Notes: a model not told the origin generated them from the sequence alone. A stretch of DNA of 10,600 nt from Planctomycetaceae bacterium (GCA_002702965.1 PADE01000032.1:12556-23155), one strand, 5' to 3'; numbered from the stretch's first letter, positions 1 through 6,946 are shown. A program made the numbers and translations.

Positions 1-69
1 GCCACCGACCTGAAAACCGAACGACAGTTCGCTGCGTGTTCGTTCAAAGGGGGACCAGTTTGCAGATGA
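1..69 (+). CDS. Possible 3' end of an upstream gene (partial)
   Basis: Frame 1 is open from the left edge to a TGA at 67-69 and would encode a 22-residue tail ending in GGPVCR. The stop would overlap the preferred start of the sugar-kinase gene in the four-base pattern ATGA (66-69), which is typical of translationally coupled operon neighbours. The tail is too short to assign to a family. The frame of the kinase itself is also open to the left edge, so an open frame alone is weak evidence. The overlap geometry is what makes it plausible. Confidence 0.35.
   Translation, partial: ATDLKTERQFAACSFKGGPVCR
46..54 (+). promoter_or_regulatory. Ribosome-binding site for the PfkB-family kinase
   Basis: A purine run AAAGGGGGA lies 11 bases before the ATG at 66. 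It decides the start: the alternative GTG at 36 lies upstream of this site and would add ten residues that do not resemble a PfkB N-terminus. Confidence 0.55.
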
Positions 70-1013
70 AATCCTGTGACTGTGTGGTGTGTGGCGAGGC
101 ATGCGTTGACCTGATCCTCCGCCCCTTCAAGCTCGATCGGCCGCTCTATGATTCGGCCACCCAAATGATCGAACCGATTCGTCTCGTTTCCGGAGGGATT
201 GTTCCCAACGCCGGCATCGCCATGGCTCGGTTGGGAACGCGTATTGGTGCGATCTGTGTACTCGGCGACGATCCGTGGGGCCAGTTCTTGCGGGCGCAGT
301 TAAGTCACAACGGGGTCGATACCGAAGCAATCGAGGTTCGGCCTGGAACCGCCACCAGTGCGACCGCGGTGCTGATCGCCGAAGACGGGGGACACACATT
401 TGCCTTTCACGCGGGCGCATCCCAGCTGATCAATCGCCAGACTTGCCTCGCGCGATTGGACTTGTTCTCACAGGCCAGGATTGCCTTGGTGGGCTACTAC
501 CACCTGTTACCCAACCTGGAGGCCGATCTTCCCGAGGTACTAAAGGCCATCCGAGGCGTCGGGTGCCAAACGGCGCTGGACACCGCCAACGGTGGCGGCG
601 CGTTACAGCCGTTGGATCAAATGTTGCCGCTACTCGACTTTTATATCCCGAGCTTCGTCGAGGGGCAGCAACAAACGGGGCACTCAGATCCCCAGCAGAT
701 GATCCGCACCTATCGTCGTTACGCGAAGTCCGCGGTACTCGGCATCAAACGCGGCGCAGACGGGGTGTTGTTGAGTCCCTCCAAAGAGGAGTTTCTTGAT
801 GTCCCGGCGGTCTCTCCACCCGGTCCGGTGGTCGATACCACGGGCGCCGGCGATGCATTTCTGGCGGGCTTGATTTCCGGGTTGCTGCGGAAGCTCGATT
901 TGCCGTCGGCGGCTCGTGTTGGGGCAGCTGCCGGCGCTTGCTGCGTGACCGGAAGGGGCGGCTCGCAGGGCCTCCGTGATTGGGACCAGACGTTGCAGTT
1001 GCTGGGAGATTGA
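66..1013 (+). CDS. PfkB-family carbohydrate kinase
   Basis: The 315-residue protein is a cytoplasmic ATP-dependent kinase of the ribokinase/PfkB fold and phosphorylates a sugar or nucleoside-like substrate. Seen in the sequence: an N-terminal strand CVVCGEACVDLIL, the substrate-binding Gly-Gly with a following Asn (GG at 43-44, N48), a GIKRGADG segment (227-234), and the C-terminal signature DTTGAGDAF (257-265) forming the anion hole, in which D263 is the expected catalytic base. Length is normal for the family. The usual Mg-linked N-x-x-E motif appears as S-F-V-E (196-199), with Asn replaced by Ser, while Glu199 is kept. The substrate cannot be named; fructose, ribose, 2-keto-3-deoxygluconate or a nucleoside are all possible. 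The start is ATG at 66, after a good ribosome-binding site and possibly overlapping an upstream stop; a GTG at 36 is the alternative. Confidence 0.9.
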   Translation: MKSCDCVVCGEACVDLILRPFKLDRPLYDSATQMIEPIRLVSGGIVPNAGIAMARLGTRIGAICVLGDDPWGQFLRAQLSHNGVDTEAIEVRPGTATSATAVLIAEDGGHTFAFHAGASQLINRQTCLARLDLFSQARIALVGYYHLLPNLEADLPEVLKAIRGVGCQTALDTANGGGALQPLDQMLPLLDFYIPSFVEGQQQTGHSDPQQMIRTYRRYAKSAVLGIKRGADGVLLSPSKEEFLDVPAVSPPGPVVDTTGAGDAFLAGLISGLLRKLDLPSAARVGAAAGACCVTGRGGSQGLRDWDQTLQLLGD

Positions 1014-1038
1014 CTTGGGAGAGAACCGGAGGTAATCT
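1010..1038 (+). promoter_or_regulatory. Weak candidate promoter downstream of the kinase gene
   Basis: TTGACT (1010-1015) is followed after 17 bases by TAATCT (1033-1038). The -35 is close to the sigma70 consensus, but the -10 matches at only three positions. It overlaps the kinase stop codon and would give a leader of about 145 bases for the secreted protein at 1191. The remaining gap to 1190 is GC-rich and shows no open frame that looks like a gene. A second possible -10, TATTCT (1099-1104), has no convincing -35. Confidence 0.25.
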
Positions 1039-1190
1039 CGCGCCGACAGCGCCCCGCGACAGCAGCCGGCTGAGCTGGCAGCGTTCGCGGAGACCGGGTA
1101 TTCTGATGGGTGCGGCGGAGTCACGCATGTACACGCAGCCGGAAACGACCGGACGCGGGCCGTTTGGCGCAGAAATGACGGGAAGAACAG

Positions 1191-2003
1191 ATGTCAAGCA
1201 TCGATCGAGGGTGGGTTGTTTGTGTTCTGCTCGGTTTCTTGTTGGCGGGCAGTGCACCCGCCCAGCAGGCCAAGAAGAAAGGGCCCAAAAAGGAGAATAT
1301 TAAGGGTTCGGGAACGATTCAAGATCTCGGTCCCGGTTGGGTTTTGGTGGCGGACAAGGACGAGAAGAAGCTGTACATCAAAGCACCGCAGCGTGTCGAG
1401 GAATTCTCCTATGTCGCGAAGGCCGACAGCAGTTGGCTACGGCCAGGGATGATCGTGAGTTTTACTTCCCGATTCAAAGCGGTCAAGAAGAACGGCCAGG
1501 TGGTCAAAGCAATCCAACCCCTGCGCGAATTGGCAGTCGTGACGCCGACAAAAGAAAACCCGATCGGTGCAAAGCCGGAGAAGCGATTGGGTGGAAGAGA
1601 TCTGTTTGCTCCTGCGAGCGAGACGGCGAAAAAAAAGAAGCCCGCCGGACCGGCCTACGATGTGGTGGGCCGGTTGGTCAAGTTTCGGGGTGGCAAGATG
1701 ACGATCGCCTGTGGACGTTATGAGGTCCAAGCCGACTTGACCGAGGGCGCCAAGATCTCGGTCAAGATTGCCGACGTCCGCTGGGTACGTCAGGGTGACC
1801 GGGTTTCTTTTCAGGGTTGGTACTATCCGCAACAGCCCGATCGGATTGTTGCCAAGACGATGACGATCGAAGCGATCGAACCGCTTGCCGGACTGAAAAA
1901 ATCGACCCCCAAGAACAAGAAGAAGAAACGAACGGGCGCCAAGAAACCGACTGCGCGTTCGGCCAAGAAACAAACGGCCAAGAAACAAGATGGTTCAGAC
2001 TAG
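1191..2003 (+). CDS. Secreted protein with tandem small domains and lysine-rich tail, unknown function
   Basis: I do not recognise the family of this 270-residue protein. Residues 1-24 look like a Sec signal peptide: a short N-region with Arg6, a hydrophobic core (WVVCVLLGFLLAG) and a probable cut after APA at 24. Two copies of a beta-rich unit follow, about 38-112 and 157-232. They align at W82-x-R84-x-G86-x-x-V-S-F91 and W198-x-R200-x-G202-x-x-V-S-F207, a 116-residue offset, and both end in an A-I-[QE]-P-L motif. A charged linker (about 113-155) contains a KKKK run. The C-terminus (236-267) is extremely Lys-rich with AKK repeats, resembling histone-H1-like tails. The small beta units could be OB- or SH3-like, but that is inference. 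The ATG at 1191 follows a purine-rich GGGAAGAACAG stretch. Secretion and binding to a polyanion or to the cell envelope is a guess only. Confidence 0.8.
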   Translation: MSSIDRGWVVCVLLGFLLAGSAPAQQAKKKGPKKENIKGSGTIQDLGPGWVLVADKDEKKLYIKAPQRVEEFSYVAKADSSWLRPGMIVSFTSRFKAVKKNGQVVKAIQPLRELAVVTPTKENPIGAKPEKRLGGRDLFAPASETAKKKKPAGPAYDVVGRLVKFRGGKMTIACGRYEVQADLTEGAKISVKIADVRWVRQGDRVSFQGWYYPQQPDRIVAKTMTIEAIEPLAGLKKSTPKNKKKKRTGAKKPTARSAKKQTAKKQDGSD

Positions 2004-2155
2004 CGGTCCTTTTTCTCATCGAGACATCCCTCACAGCAAAGCTGATTTCTCGTCGTCGCATTGGTTCCGCGTTGGCTCCCTCTCGGTGGCAACGGAGGGT
2101 CGTCAAGGCGCCTGGTCCTTGTTATGCCAACCCACTTCGGTAGAGTGACTCAGTC

Positions 2156-3070
2156 ATGACGATCCCGTTTACTTGTCCACACTGCGGCCAATCGATGCAG
2201 GTCGCCGACAACTACGCCGGTCAAACGGGGCCGTGCCAGGCTTGTGGCCAGACGATCACGATTCCGCCACGGCAGGTAGCGGCGGCAGAACAGGGAGTGC
2301 CGTCCGCCGGTTTGCGACCCAGCGGCGCGGGAATGGGCATCGGATTGATCGTTATGGTTGTCATGGGGGGGCTGATGGTCGTGTTGGTCGTGGGGGCGAT
2401 TGCGGTGGCGTTGCTGCTCCCTGCCGTCTCGACCGCCCGCGAGGCTGCCCGCCGCGCGCAGTGCATGAACCAACTCAAGCAGATCTCGCTCGCGTTTCAT
2501 AACTACCACGACACATACGGAACTCTTCCGCCGGCCTACATCGAAGATGCGGACGGTCGCCCGATGCACAGCTGGCGCGTCCTGATTCTCCCTTTTCTGG
2601 AACAACAAGCGATCTACGACGATTACCGTTTTGACGAACCGTGGGACAGTCCACACAACAGTCAGGTTACGGCGCAGCCGGTTCCCATCTACTCTTGTCC
2701 ATCCTCGAACGGGTCGCCCGGCAACACACAGACGAGTTACATGTTGATTACGGGAAAAGAAACCCTGTTCGAGGGGCAGCAGGCTACCAGTTTCGGGAAG
2801 ATCACCGACGGTACCGCCAACACGATTCTGGCCGTTGAGGTGCAAGGGCAGGGCGTCCACTGGGCGAGCCCCATCGATCTGGACGTGGAACGTGTGACGT
2901 CACTGTTGGGTTCAGGTAGCGGTGGTATCGACAGCCCGCACCCGAATGGCGCCAACGTTGCCATGGCCGACGGTTCGGTGAGGCATTTAAGGTTCGACGT
3001 CTCAGCGGCAGAAATAGAGGCCCAGGTGACGCCGCGCGGCGGCGAGGCGGTCTCTCCGCCGGATCGGTAG
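2156..3070 (+). CDS. DUF1559 protein with N-terminal zinc ribbon and one membrane segment
   Basis: This 304-residue protein has three parts. Residues 1-38 form a zinc ribbon with paired cysteines C7-x2-C10 and C27-x2-C30. A Pro/Gly-containing linker leads to a hydrophobic membrane segment at about 60-88. The rest is a DUF1559 domain: LLPAVSTAREAARR, then NQLKQISLAFHNYHD, the PPA segment after LP, SWRVLILPFLEQ, and near the C-terminus the diagnostic H-x9-DG motif (H262 to D272-G273). DUF1559 proteins are abundant in Planctomycetes and are usually type-IV-pilin-like, with an FTLVELLVVIA leader. Here that leader is missing, although the ALLLPAV end of the helix remains. The ATG at 2156 has only a weak upstream purine stretch (GGTAGAG). 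Likely topology is zinc ribbon inside and DUF1559 outside, but the arginines after the membrane segment make this uncertain. The function of the family is not established. Confidence 0.9.
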   Translation: MTIPFTCPHCGQSMQVADNYAGQTGPCQACGQTITIPPRQVAAAEQGVPSAGLRPSGAGMGIGLIVMVVMGGLMVVLVVGAIAVALLLPAVSTAREAARRAQCMNQLKQISLAFHNYHDTYGTLPPAYIEDADGRPMHSWRVLILPFLEQQAIYDDYRFDEPWDSPHNSQVTAQPVPIYSCPSSNGSPGNTQTSYMLITGKETLFEGQQATSFGKITDGTANTILAVEVQGQGVHWASPIDLDVERVTSLLGSGSGGIDSPHPNGANVAMADGSVRHLRFDVSAAEIEAQVTPRGGEAVSPPDR

Positions 3071-3089
3071 GAGGGTGATCGGTGGTGCG

Positions 3090-3119
3090 TTGACCCTCAA
3101 AAGGGAGGCCCACTATACT
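3090..3119 (+). promoter_or_regulatory. Sigma70-type promoter for the cysteine synthase gene
   Basis: TTGACC (3090-3095) and TATACT (3114-3119) are separated by 18 bases. Each hexamer matches the housekeeping consensus at five of six positions, making this the best promoter in the window. Transcription would start near 3126 and leave a leader of about 170 bases before cysK. A 6-bp inverted repeat, GAGGGT (3071-3076) with ACCCTC (3093-3098), overlaps the -35 and begins right after the DUF1559 stop, so it might fold at the end of that transcript. Confidence 0.6.
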
Positions 3120-3189
3120 CCACACTGGCCGGGCGCCATGTGGGATTTGTTTGGAGAATCCACTCCCGGAGCCGCGCGACCCGGTCGTC

Positions 3190-3270
3190 GCGCTTTGCGA
3201 GCGCGGCAGGATCGATGAGACGTTTACCCGAAAGCGTTTAACCCACCGTTTGCAGCCCGCGTTGGGGCTG
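3190..3270 (+). promoter_or_regulatory. Structured leader before cysK with CGTTT repeats and hairpins
   Basis: Between the promoter and cysK the leader holds a CGCGCT/AGCGCG hairpin (about 3190-3206), two near-copies of CGTTTAcCC (3221-3229 and 3235-3244) with a weaker third CGTTT at 3247, and a perfect CAGCCC/GGGCTG hairpin with a six-base loop (3253-3258 and 3265-3270) ending 25 bases before the start codon. It does not match a riboswitch core that I can recognise. The repeats could be an operator and the hairpins could be attenuating, but GC-rich sequence produces short stems by chance. Confidence 0.3.
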
Positions 3271-3281
3271 AGTGTTGTTCT

Positions 3282-3288
3282 GGAGAGG
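3282..3288 (+). promoter_or_regulatory. Ribosome-binding site for cysteine synthase
   Basis: GGAGAGG lies seven bases before the ATG at 3296. This favours that start over the in-frame GTG at 3272, which lies upstream of the site and has no site of its own. Confidence 0.7.
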
Positions 3289-3295
3289 ATGGATC

Positions 3296-4261
3296 ATGGT
3301 AAATGCGCCGGCCCGCGAGGCAATCAACGAGGAAATCACTCAGTGCATTGGTCAGACACCCTTGGTGAAACTGCGGCGCGTGACCGCAGGTTGTGGAGCG
3401 ACGGTGCTGGCCAAGCTCGAGAACATGAATCCGTTATGGAGTGTCAAAGACCGCCTGGGGCGGGCCTTGATCGATGCGGCCGAAGAGGCGGGAAGCATCA
3501 AGGAAAATACGATTATCATCGAGCCGACCAGCGGTAACACAGGAATCGCGCTGGCTTATATTTGCGCGGCCCGCGGGTACACGCTGCACGTTACGATGCC
3601 CGAGAGCATGACGCTCGAGCGGCGCAGGCTGTTGAAGGCTTTGGGGGCCGAGATCATCCTGACCCCGGCCGCCGAGGGGATGCCCGGTGCGGTCCGCAAG
3701 GCGGAGGAGATCGCCGCCTCGGATCCGGACACGTACTTTGTACCCCAGCAATTCAAAAACCCGGCGAATCCGGAAATCCACCGCCAGACGACGGCCGAGG
3801 AAATCTGGAAGGATACCAACGGACAGGTCGATATTTTCGTCGGTGGTGTCGGAACCGGTGGTACCATTACCGGTGTGGCCGAAGTCATCAAGGCGCGAAA
3901 ACCGGAATTTCAGGCGATCGCCGTCGAGCCGGCAAACAGTCCGGTGATCACCCAACAGCGGGCGGGTGAGAGTCTCCAACCGGGAAAGCACACCATTCAG
4001 GGAATTGGCGCGGGTTTTGTGCCCGACATCCTGAATGTCGATGTGATCGATGACGTGGTGCAAGTCGAGGATCAAGACGCCGCCGAAACCGCCCGTCAGA
4101 TGGCGCGGACGGAGGGAATTTTTTGCGGTATCAGTAGTGGAGCGGCCGCATGGGCAGCGTTACAAGTTGCCCGCCGCCCGGAAAATGAAGGTAAGCTGAT
4201 CGTCGTGGTGCTCCCCGATATCGGCGAACGGTATCTGTCGACGCAGCTTTATCCGGAATAG
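3296..4261 (+). CDS. cysK: Cysteine synthase A (O-acetylserine sulfhydrylase)
   Basis: This PLP enzyme makes L-cysteine and acetate from O-acetyl-L-serine and sulfide, the last step of assimilatory sulfur fixation in the cytoplasm. The 321-residue protein has the expected length and all landmarks in order: IGQTPLVKL (18-26), the PLP lysine K51 in NPLWSVKDR, the substrate-binding loop TSGNTG (78-83), the phosphate-binding GGVGTGGT (183-190), GIGAGFVPD (236-244), and GISSGAA (278-284), whose Ser contacts the PLP ring nitrogen. The C-terminus LSTQLYPE is typical of CysK. There is no CBS domain pair or haem-binding N-terminus as in eukaryotic cystathionine beta-synthase. A catabolic or O-phosphoserine-using relative cannot be excluded from sequence alone. 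It has its own good promoter and a long leader, and the AlaC-like gene follows after 108 bases on the same strand. Confidence 0.93.
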   Translation: MVNAPAREAINEEITQCIGQTPLVKLRRVTAGCGATVLAKLENMNPLWSVKDRLGRALIDAAEEAGSIKENTIIIEPTSGNTGIALAYICAARGYTLHVTMPESMTLERRRLLKALGAEIILTPAAEGMPGAVRKAEEIAASDPDTYFVPQQFKNPANPEIHRQTTAEEIWKDTNGQVDIFVGGVGTGGTITGVAEVIKARKPEFQAIAVEPANSPVITQQRAGESLQPGKHTIQGIGAGFVPDILNVDVIDDVVQVEDQDAAETARQMARTEGIFCGISSGAAAWAALQVARRPENEGKLIVVVLPDIGERYLSTQLYPE

Positions 4262-4369
4262 ATTTCGCGTTGCGAAGATCGCCATCAGCGGAGCTGCGGC
4301 GGTTCTCTCCGGATGCCGGTTTGTTTGCTTGTCTGCGGCACTCGGGATCGGTTGTTCACCGATTATCAC

Positions 4370-5641
4370 ATGTCTGAATATGACTTTCCCGAGTTTCGCC
4401 ATCCCGCCGCGTCGGATGGTGAGCCGAGAGAATTTCAAGTGCAGCCGGCCAGCCGTGTGCTGCGTCTGCCCCCTTACATGTTTGGGCGAATCAACCAACT
4501 GCTTTACGAAAAGCGAAAGCTGGGACGGGATGTGATCGATCTGGGGATGGGGAACCCCAGTGACCCTCCCGATCCGCTGGTGATCGAAAAGCTAGCGGAA
4601 GCGGTGCGGGATCCTCGTAATCACAGCTATAGCCGCTCCAACGGCATCGTCAATCTGCGGCGTGAAGTTGCCAGCAAGTACTTCAAGCGCTACGGCGTGC
4701 GTCTCGACCCAGAGCGGCAGGTGCTCGTCAGCCTGGGGTCCAAGGAGGGGTTCAGCCATATGTGTCTGGCGATGATGGGGCCCGGTGACACGGCGATCGT
4801 CCCGGCCCCCTACTTCCCGGTTCATTTGTACGCCGTGGCCCTGGCGTCGGGCAATGTTATCGCCTTGGAGGTCTCGGACAGCCAGCAGTTGCTCGCGAAC
4901 ATTGCCTATACCTGCCAGCACCTTTACCCCAAACCCAAGTTGGTGATTCTCAACTATCCACACAATCCATCAACCGTGACGGTGACGCAGGAGTTTTTTA
5001 CCGAAATAGTGCAGCTTGCCCGCCGGTACGAGTTTCTGGTGATCAGTGACTTCGCCTATGCGGACGTTGGTTTTGCAGGATACCAGCCCCCTAGTTTTCT
5101 GGCTTCTCCCGGTGCCAGCGAAGTCGGTGTCGAGTTCACCACGATGAGCAAAGGCTACAACATGGCGGGTTGGCGGGTCGGCTTTTGCTGTGGGAATGCG
5201 GAGATGATCCGTGCTCTTAGTGTGATCAAAGGGTATTACGATTACGGCATGTTTCAGGCCGTTCAGATCGCTTCGATCGTCGCGCTGCGGCATTGCGACG
5301 CCGCTGTGGAAGCTCAGGCGGCCTTGTATCAGAGGCGACGCGACGTGTTGGTCGAAGGTTTGCGGCGGTTAGATTGGTCGGTGGACCTACCCCTGGCGGG
5401 TATGTTTGTTTGGGCGAAAATCCCTCAGCCCTGGGCGACGCAGATGTCGACGATGGATTTTGCGATGCGTTTGCTCGAGACGGGCGACGTCGCGGTTAGT
5501 CCCGGCAGCGGGTTCGGTCCCGCTGGTGAAGGGTATTTGCGGATGGCGCTCGTGGAAAATGAGAATCGGCTGCGTCAAGCGGTCAGACAGATCGGCCGCT
5601 GTTTGAGTGAGCCGGTGTTGGCTCGCGCGCCAGAGACTTGA
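4370..5641 (+). CDS. alaC: AlaC-type PLP-dependent aminotransferase
   Basis: This is a class I/II aminotransferase whose whole length resembles E. coli AlaC (glutamate-pyruvate transaminase), which interconverts alanine plus 2-oxoglutarate with pyruvate plus glutamate. From the ATG at 4370 it has 423 residues. Landmarks: RLPPYMFGRI near the N-terminus, IDLGMGNPSDPPDP, GSKEGFSHM (PLP phosphate cup), the PHNPS Asn at 199, D227 and Y230 in SDFAYADVGF, the PLP lysine K261 in TTMSKGYNMAGWR with R269, KGYYDYG, and a C-terminal YLRMAL Arg for the substrate carboxylate. The LL-diaminopimelate and aspartate aminotransferases are related, so exact specificity is inferred. The start is uncertain: an in-frame ATG at 4313 would add 19 residues unlike the family, and neither has a clear ribosome-binding site. 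It lies 108 bases after cysK and may be cotranscribed with it. Confidence 0.88.
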   Translation: MSEYDFPEFRHPAASDGEPREFQVQPASRVLRLPPYMFGRINQLLYEKRKLGRDVIDLGMGNPSDPPDPLVIEKLAEAVRDPRNHSYSRSNGIVNLRREVASKYFKRYGVRLDPERQVLVSLGSKEGFSHMCLAMMGPGDTAIVPAPYFPVHLYAVALASGNVIALEVSDSQQLLANIAYTCQHLYPKPKLVILNYPHNPSTVTVTQEFFTEIVQLARRYEFLVISDFAYADVGFAGYQPPSFLASPGASEVGVEFTTMSKGYNMAGWRVGFCCGNAEMIRALSVIKGYYDYGMFQAVQIASIVALRHCDAAVEAQAALYQRRRDVLVEGLRRLDWSVDLPLAGMFVWAKIPQPWATQMSTMDFAMRLLETGDVAVSPGSGFGPAGEGYLRMALVENENRLRQAVRQIGRCLSEPVLARAPET

Positions 5642-5690
5642 CCCCTGACGGGGTGCGGCAACTCGCTTGGGATTTGCCCGGGGACCCCGG
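5641..5690. terminator. Paired GC-rich inverted repeats between convergent genes
   Basis: ACCCC/GGGGT with a four-base loop (5641-5654) begins at the alaC stop, and CCGGGG-A-CCCCGG (5678-5690) follows. They sit in the 115-base gap between two converging genes, where a bidirectional terminator is expected. Neither is followed by a T-run, so they are not classical intrinsic terminators. Confidence 0.3.
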
Positions 5691-5756
5691 TGACCGGCGT
5701 GTGACCGAAGGCGGCGCTGCGGGACGTCTTGCCGCGAGAGCGGGCTGCCGATTTCA

Positions 5757-6935
5757 TCACAGGCCGGTGAGCCCGGCTTCCAGGCAATCGACGACGTGTT
5801 CGGTCGATTCGATGCCGACCGACAGACGGATGGTCCCTCCTTGAATGCCCAGCGTCGCTCGTTGAGTGGCGGAGAGCCCGCGATGGCTGGTCGACTCAGG
5901 ATGGCTCAAGGTGGTGACCGTCTCGCCCAGCGATGGGCAGAACGGGAGCTGGTTCCGAGTCTGCCTGACGAACTGTTCCGCGGTGTCGCGACCCCCTTTC
6001 AGGTGGAACGTGACAACCGTGCCGAACTGACCGCCCAGTTGGCGTTTGGCGAGCGTGTGTTGGGGGTGAGCGGCGAGCCCCGGATAGTCGACTCGTTCGA
6101 TCGTCTCCTGCGTCTGCAGCCACTCGGCGACGGTCGAGGCGCAATCGCAGGCCCGGGCCAGTCTCAAAGGCAGGGTGGCCAGCCCGCGCGTTGCCAGCCA
6201 ACAGTCGAAGGGTCCGCTGGCCAGTCCCCAGATCGAGACCGTGGCTGGTACTTGTTCCCAGCTTGATTCGTTGCCGCACAACAGACCTAACATCACATCG
6301 CTGTGGCCGTTCATCATTTTACTGATGCTCTCCATCACCAGATCGGCGCCCAGTTCGAGCGGTCGACAGAGGACCGGTGTGGCAAAGGTGTTATCGACCA
6401 GCAGCTGCGCGTCGTGCCGGTGCGTCAACTCGGCTAGCGAACAGAGATCGGCCACTTTGAGCGTTGGATTTGAGAGGGTCTCGACGACCACCAGGCGGGT
6501 ATTAGGGCGGAAATCGTTTGCCATCGAGTCGGGCTGGCAGGGATCAAACAGCGTATGTTCGATGGCCAGTTTGAGGCATTGCTCAGTCAATAATTGCAGG
6601 CTGCGTCCGTAGAGCTCGCGGCTGACCAGGAGGTGGTCTCCGGCCTGGAGTTGTGAGAGTACGGCGGCGGACAGGGCGGCCATACCCGAGGACGTAATCA
6701 CCGCGTGTTGCGCACCGTGGAGTTGGCAGCATTTGGCGGCCAGCGCTTCCGCGTTGGGGTGCGCGTCTCGTTGATAGACATACCCGGCGAGTTTGCCATC
6801 GAGCATCTGCTCGGCTTGGTCCGGAGACTCGCATTGCCACACCGAGGTCGGATAAATCGGTGTAGCTAGCGGTCGGGTGGGGGTGCTCGGGAGAGCATCA
6901 GGTTGTGGGCATTGGTCGTCGGGGCGCCCTTTCAT
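5757..6935 (-). CDS. Trans-sulfuration-family PLP enzyme (MetB/MetC/MetZ-like)
   Basis: A 392-residue member of the Cys/Met-metabolism PLP family, which includes cystathionine gamma-synthase, cystathionine lyases, O-acyl-homoserine sulfhydrylase and methionine gamma-lyase. Family residues are visible in order: Y54-x-R56 (phosphate contact from the partner subunit), SSGM (82-85), Y109 of LYG stacking on PLP, SNPT (155-158), D181 of DNTFATP, the PLP lysine K206, SLGETVTTLSHP (335-346), and R370 in IRLSVGIE for the substrate carboxylate. The lysine region reads MESISKMMNGHSD instead of the usual HSATKY-type sequence. YGR (109-111) lacks the Cys after the glycine that marks typical methionine gamma-lyases. 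The exact reaction is unresolved; a cystathionine synthase/lyase or homoserine sulfhydrylase role fits the nearby cysK. The start is ATG at 6935 with GGAG seven bases upstream. It is convergent with alaC and divergent from the permease. Confidence 0.88.
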   Translation of the reverse strand: MKGRPDDQCPQPDALPSTPTRPLATPIYPTSVWQCESPDQAEQMLDGKLAGYVYQRDAHPNAEALAAKCCQLHGAQHAVITSSGMAALSAAVLSQLQAGDHLLVSRELYGRSLQLLTEQCLKLAIEHTLFDPCQPDSMANDFRPNTRLVVVETLSNPTLKVADLCSLAELTHRHDAQLLVDNTFATPVLCRPLELGADLVMESISKMMNGHSDVMLGLLCGNESSWEQVPATVSIWGLASGPFDCWLATRGLATLPLRLARACDCASTVAEWLQTQETIERVDYPGLAAHPQHTLAKRQLGGQFGTVVTFHLKGGRDTAEQFVRQTRNQLPFCPSLGETVTTLSHPESTSHRGLSATQRATLGIQGGTIRLSVGIESTEHVVDCLEAGLTGL

Positions 6936-6942
6936 GGTGTGG

Positions 6943-6946
6943 CTCC
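6943..6946 (-). promoter_or_regulatory. Ribosome-binding site for the trans-sulfuration enzyme
   Basis: On the minus strand GGAG lies seven bases before the ATG whose first base is 6935, supporting that start. Confidence 0.5.

Noticed and set aside
745..1257. Minus-strand open frame across the end of the kinase gene and the following gap
   Set aside because: It is Arg- and Pro-rich, shows no motif, and overlaps both a clear kinase and the signal-peptide region of the next gene.
2078..2099. CCCTC/GAGGG inverted repeat in the gap before the DUF1559 gene, considered as a terminator
   Set aside because: The stem is short, with a 12-base loop and no T-run, and is easily produced by chance at this base composition. 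The 152-base gap holds nothing else that I can support.
3126..3295. SAM or other known sulfur riboswitch in the cysK leader
   Set aside because: I could not find the conserved core or stem arrangement of a known class; only short generic GC-rich hairpins are visible.
3434..4075. Minus-strand open frame of about 213 codons inside cysK
   Set aside because: The plus strand shows every cysteine synthase motif in order; the antisense product has no recognisable feature.
4263..4277. Hairpin TTTCGC-GTT-GCGAAG just after the cysK stop, considered as a terminator
   Set aside because: It has only six pairs including a G-T wobble and no T-run follows. The same-strand alaC gene starts 108 bases from the cysK stop, so termination here is unsupported.
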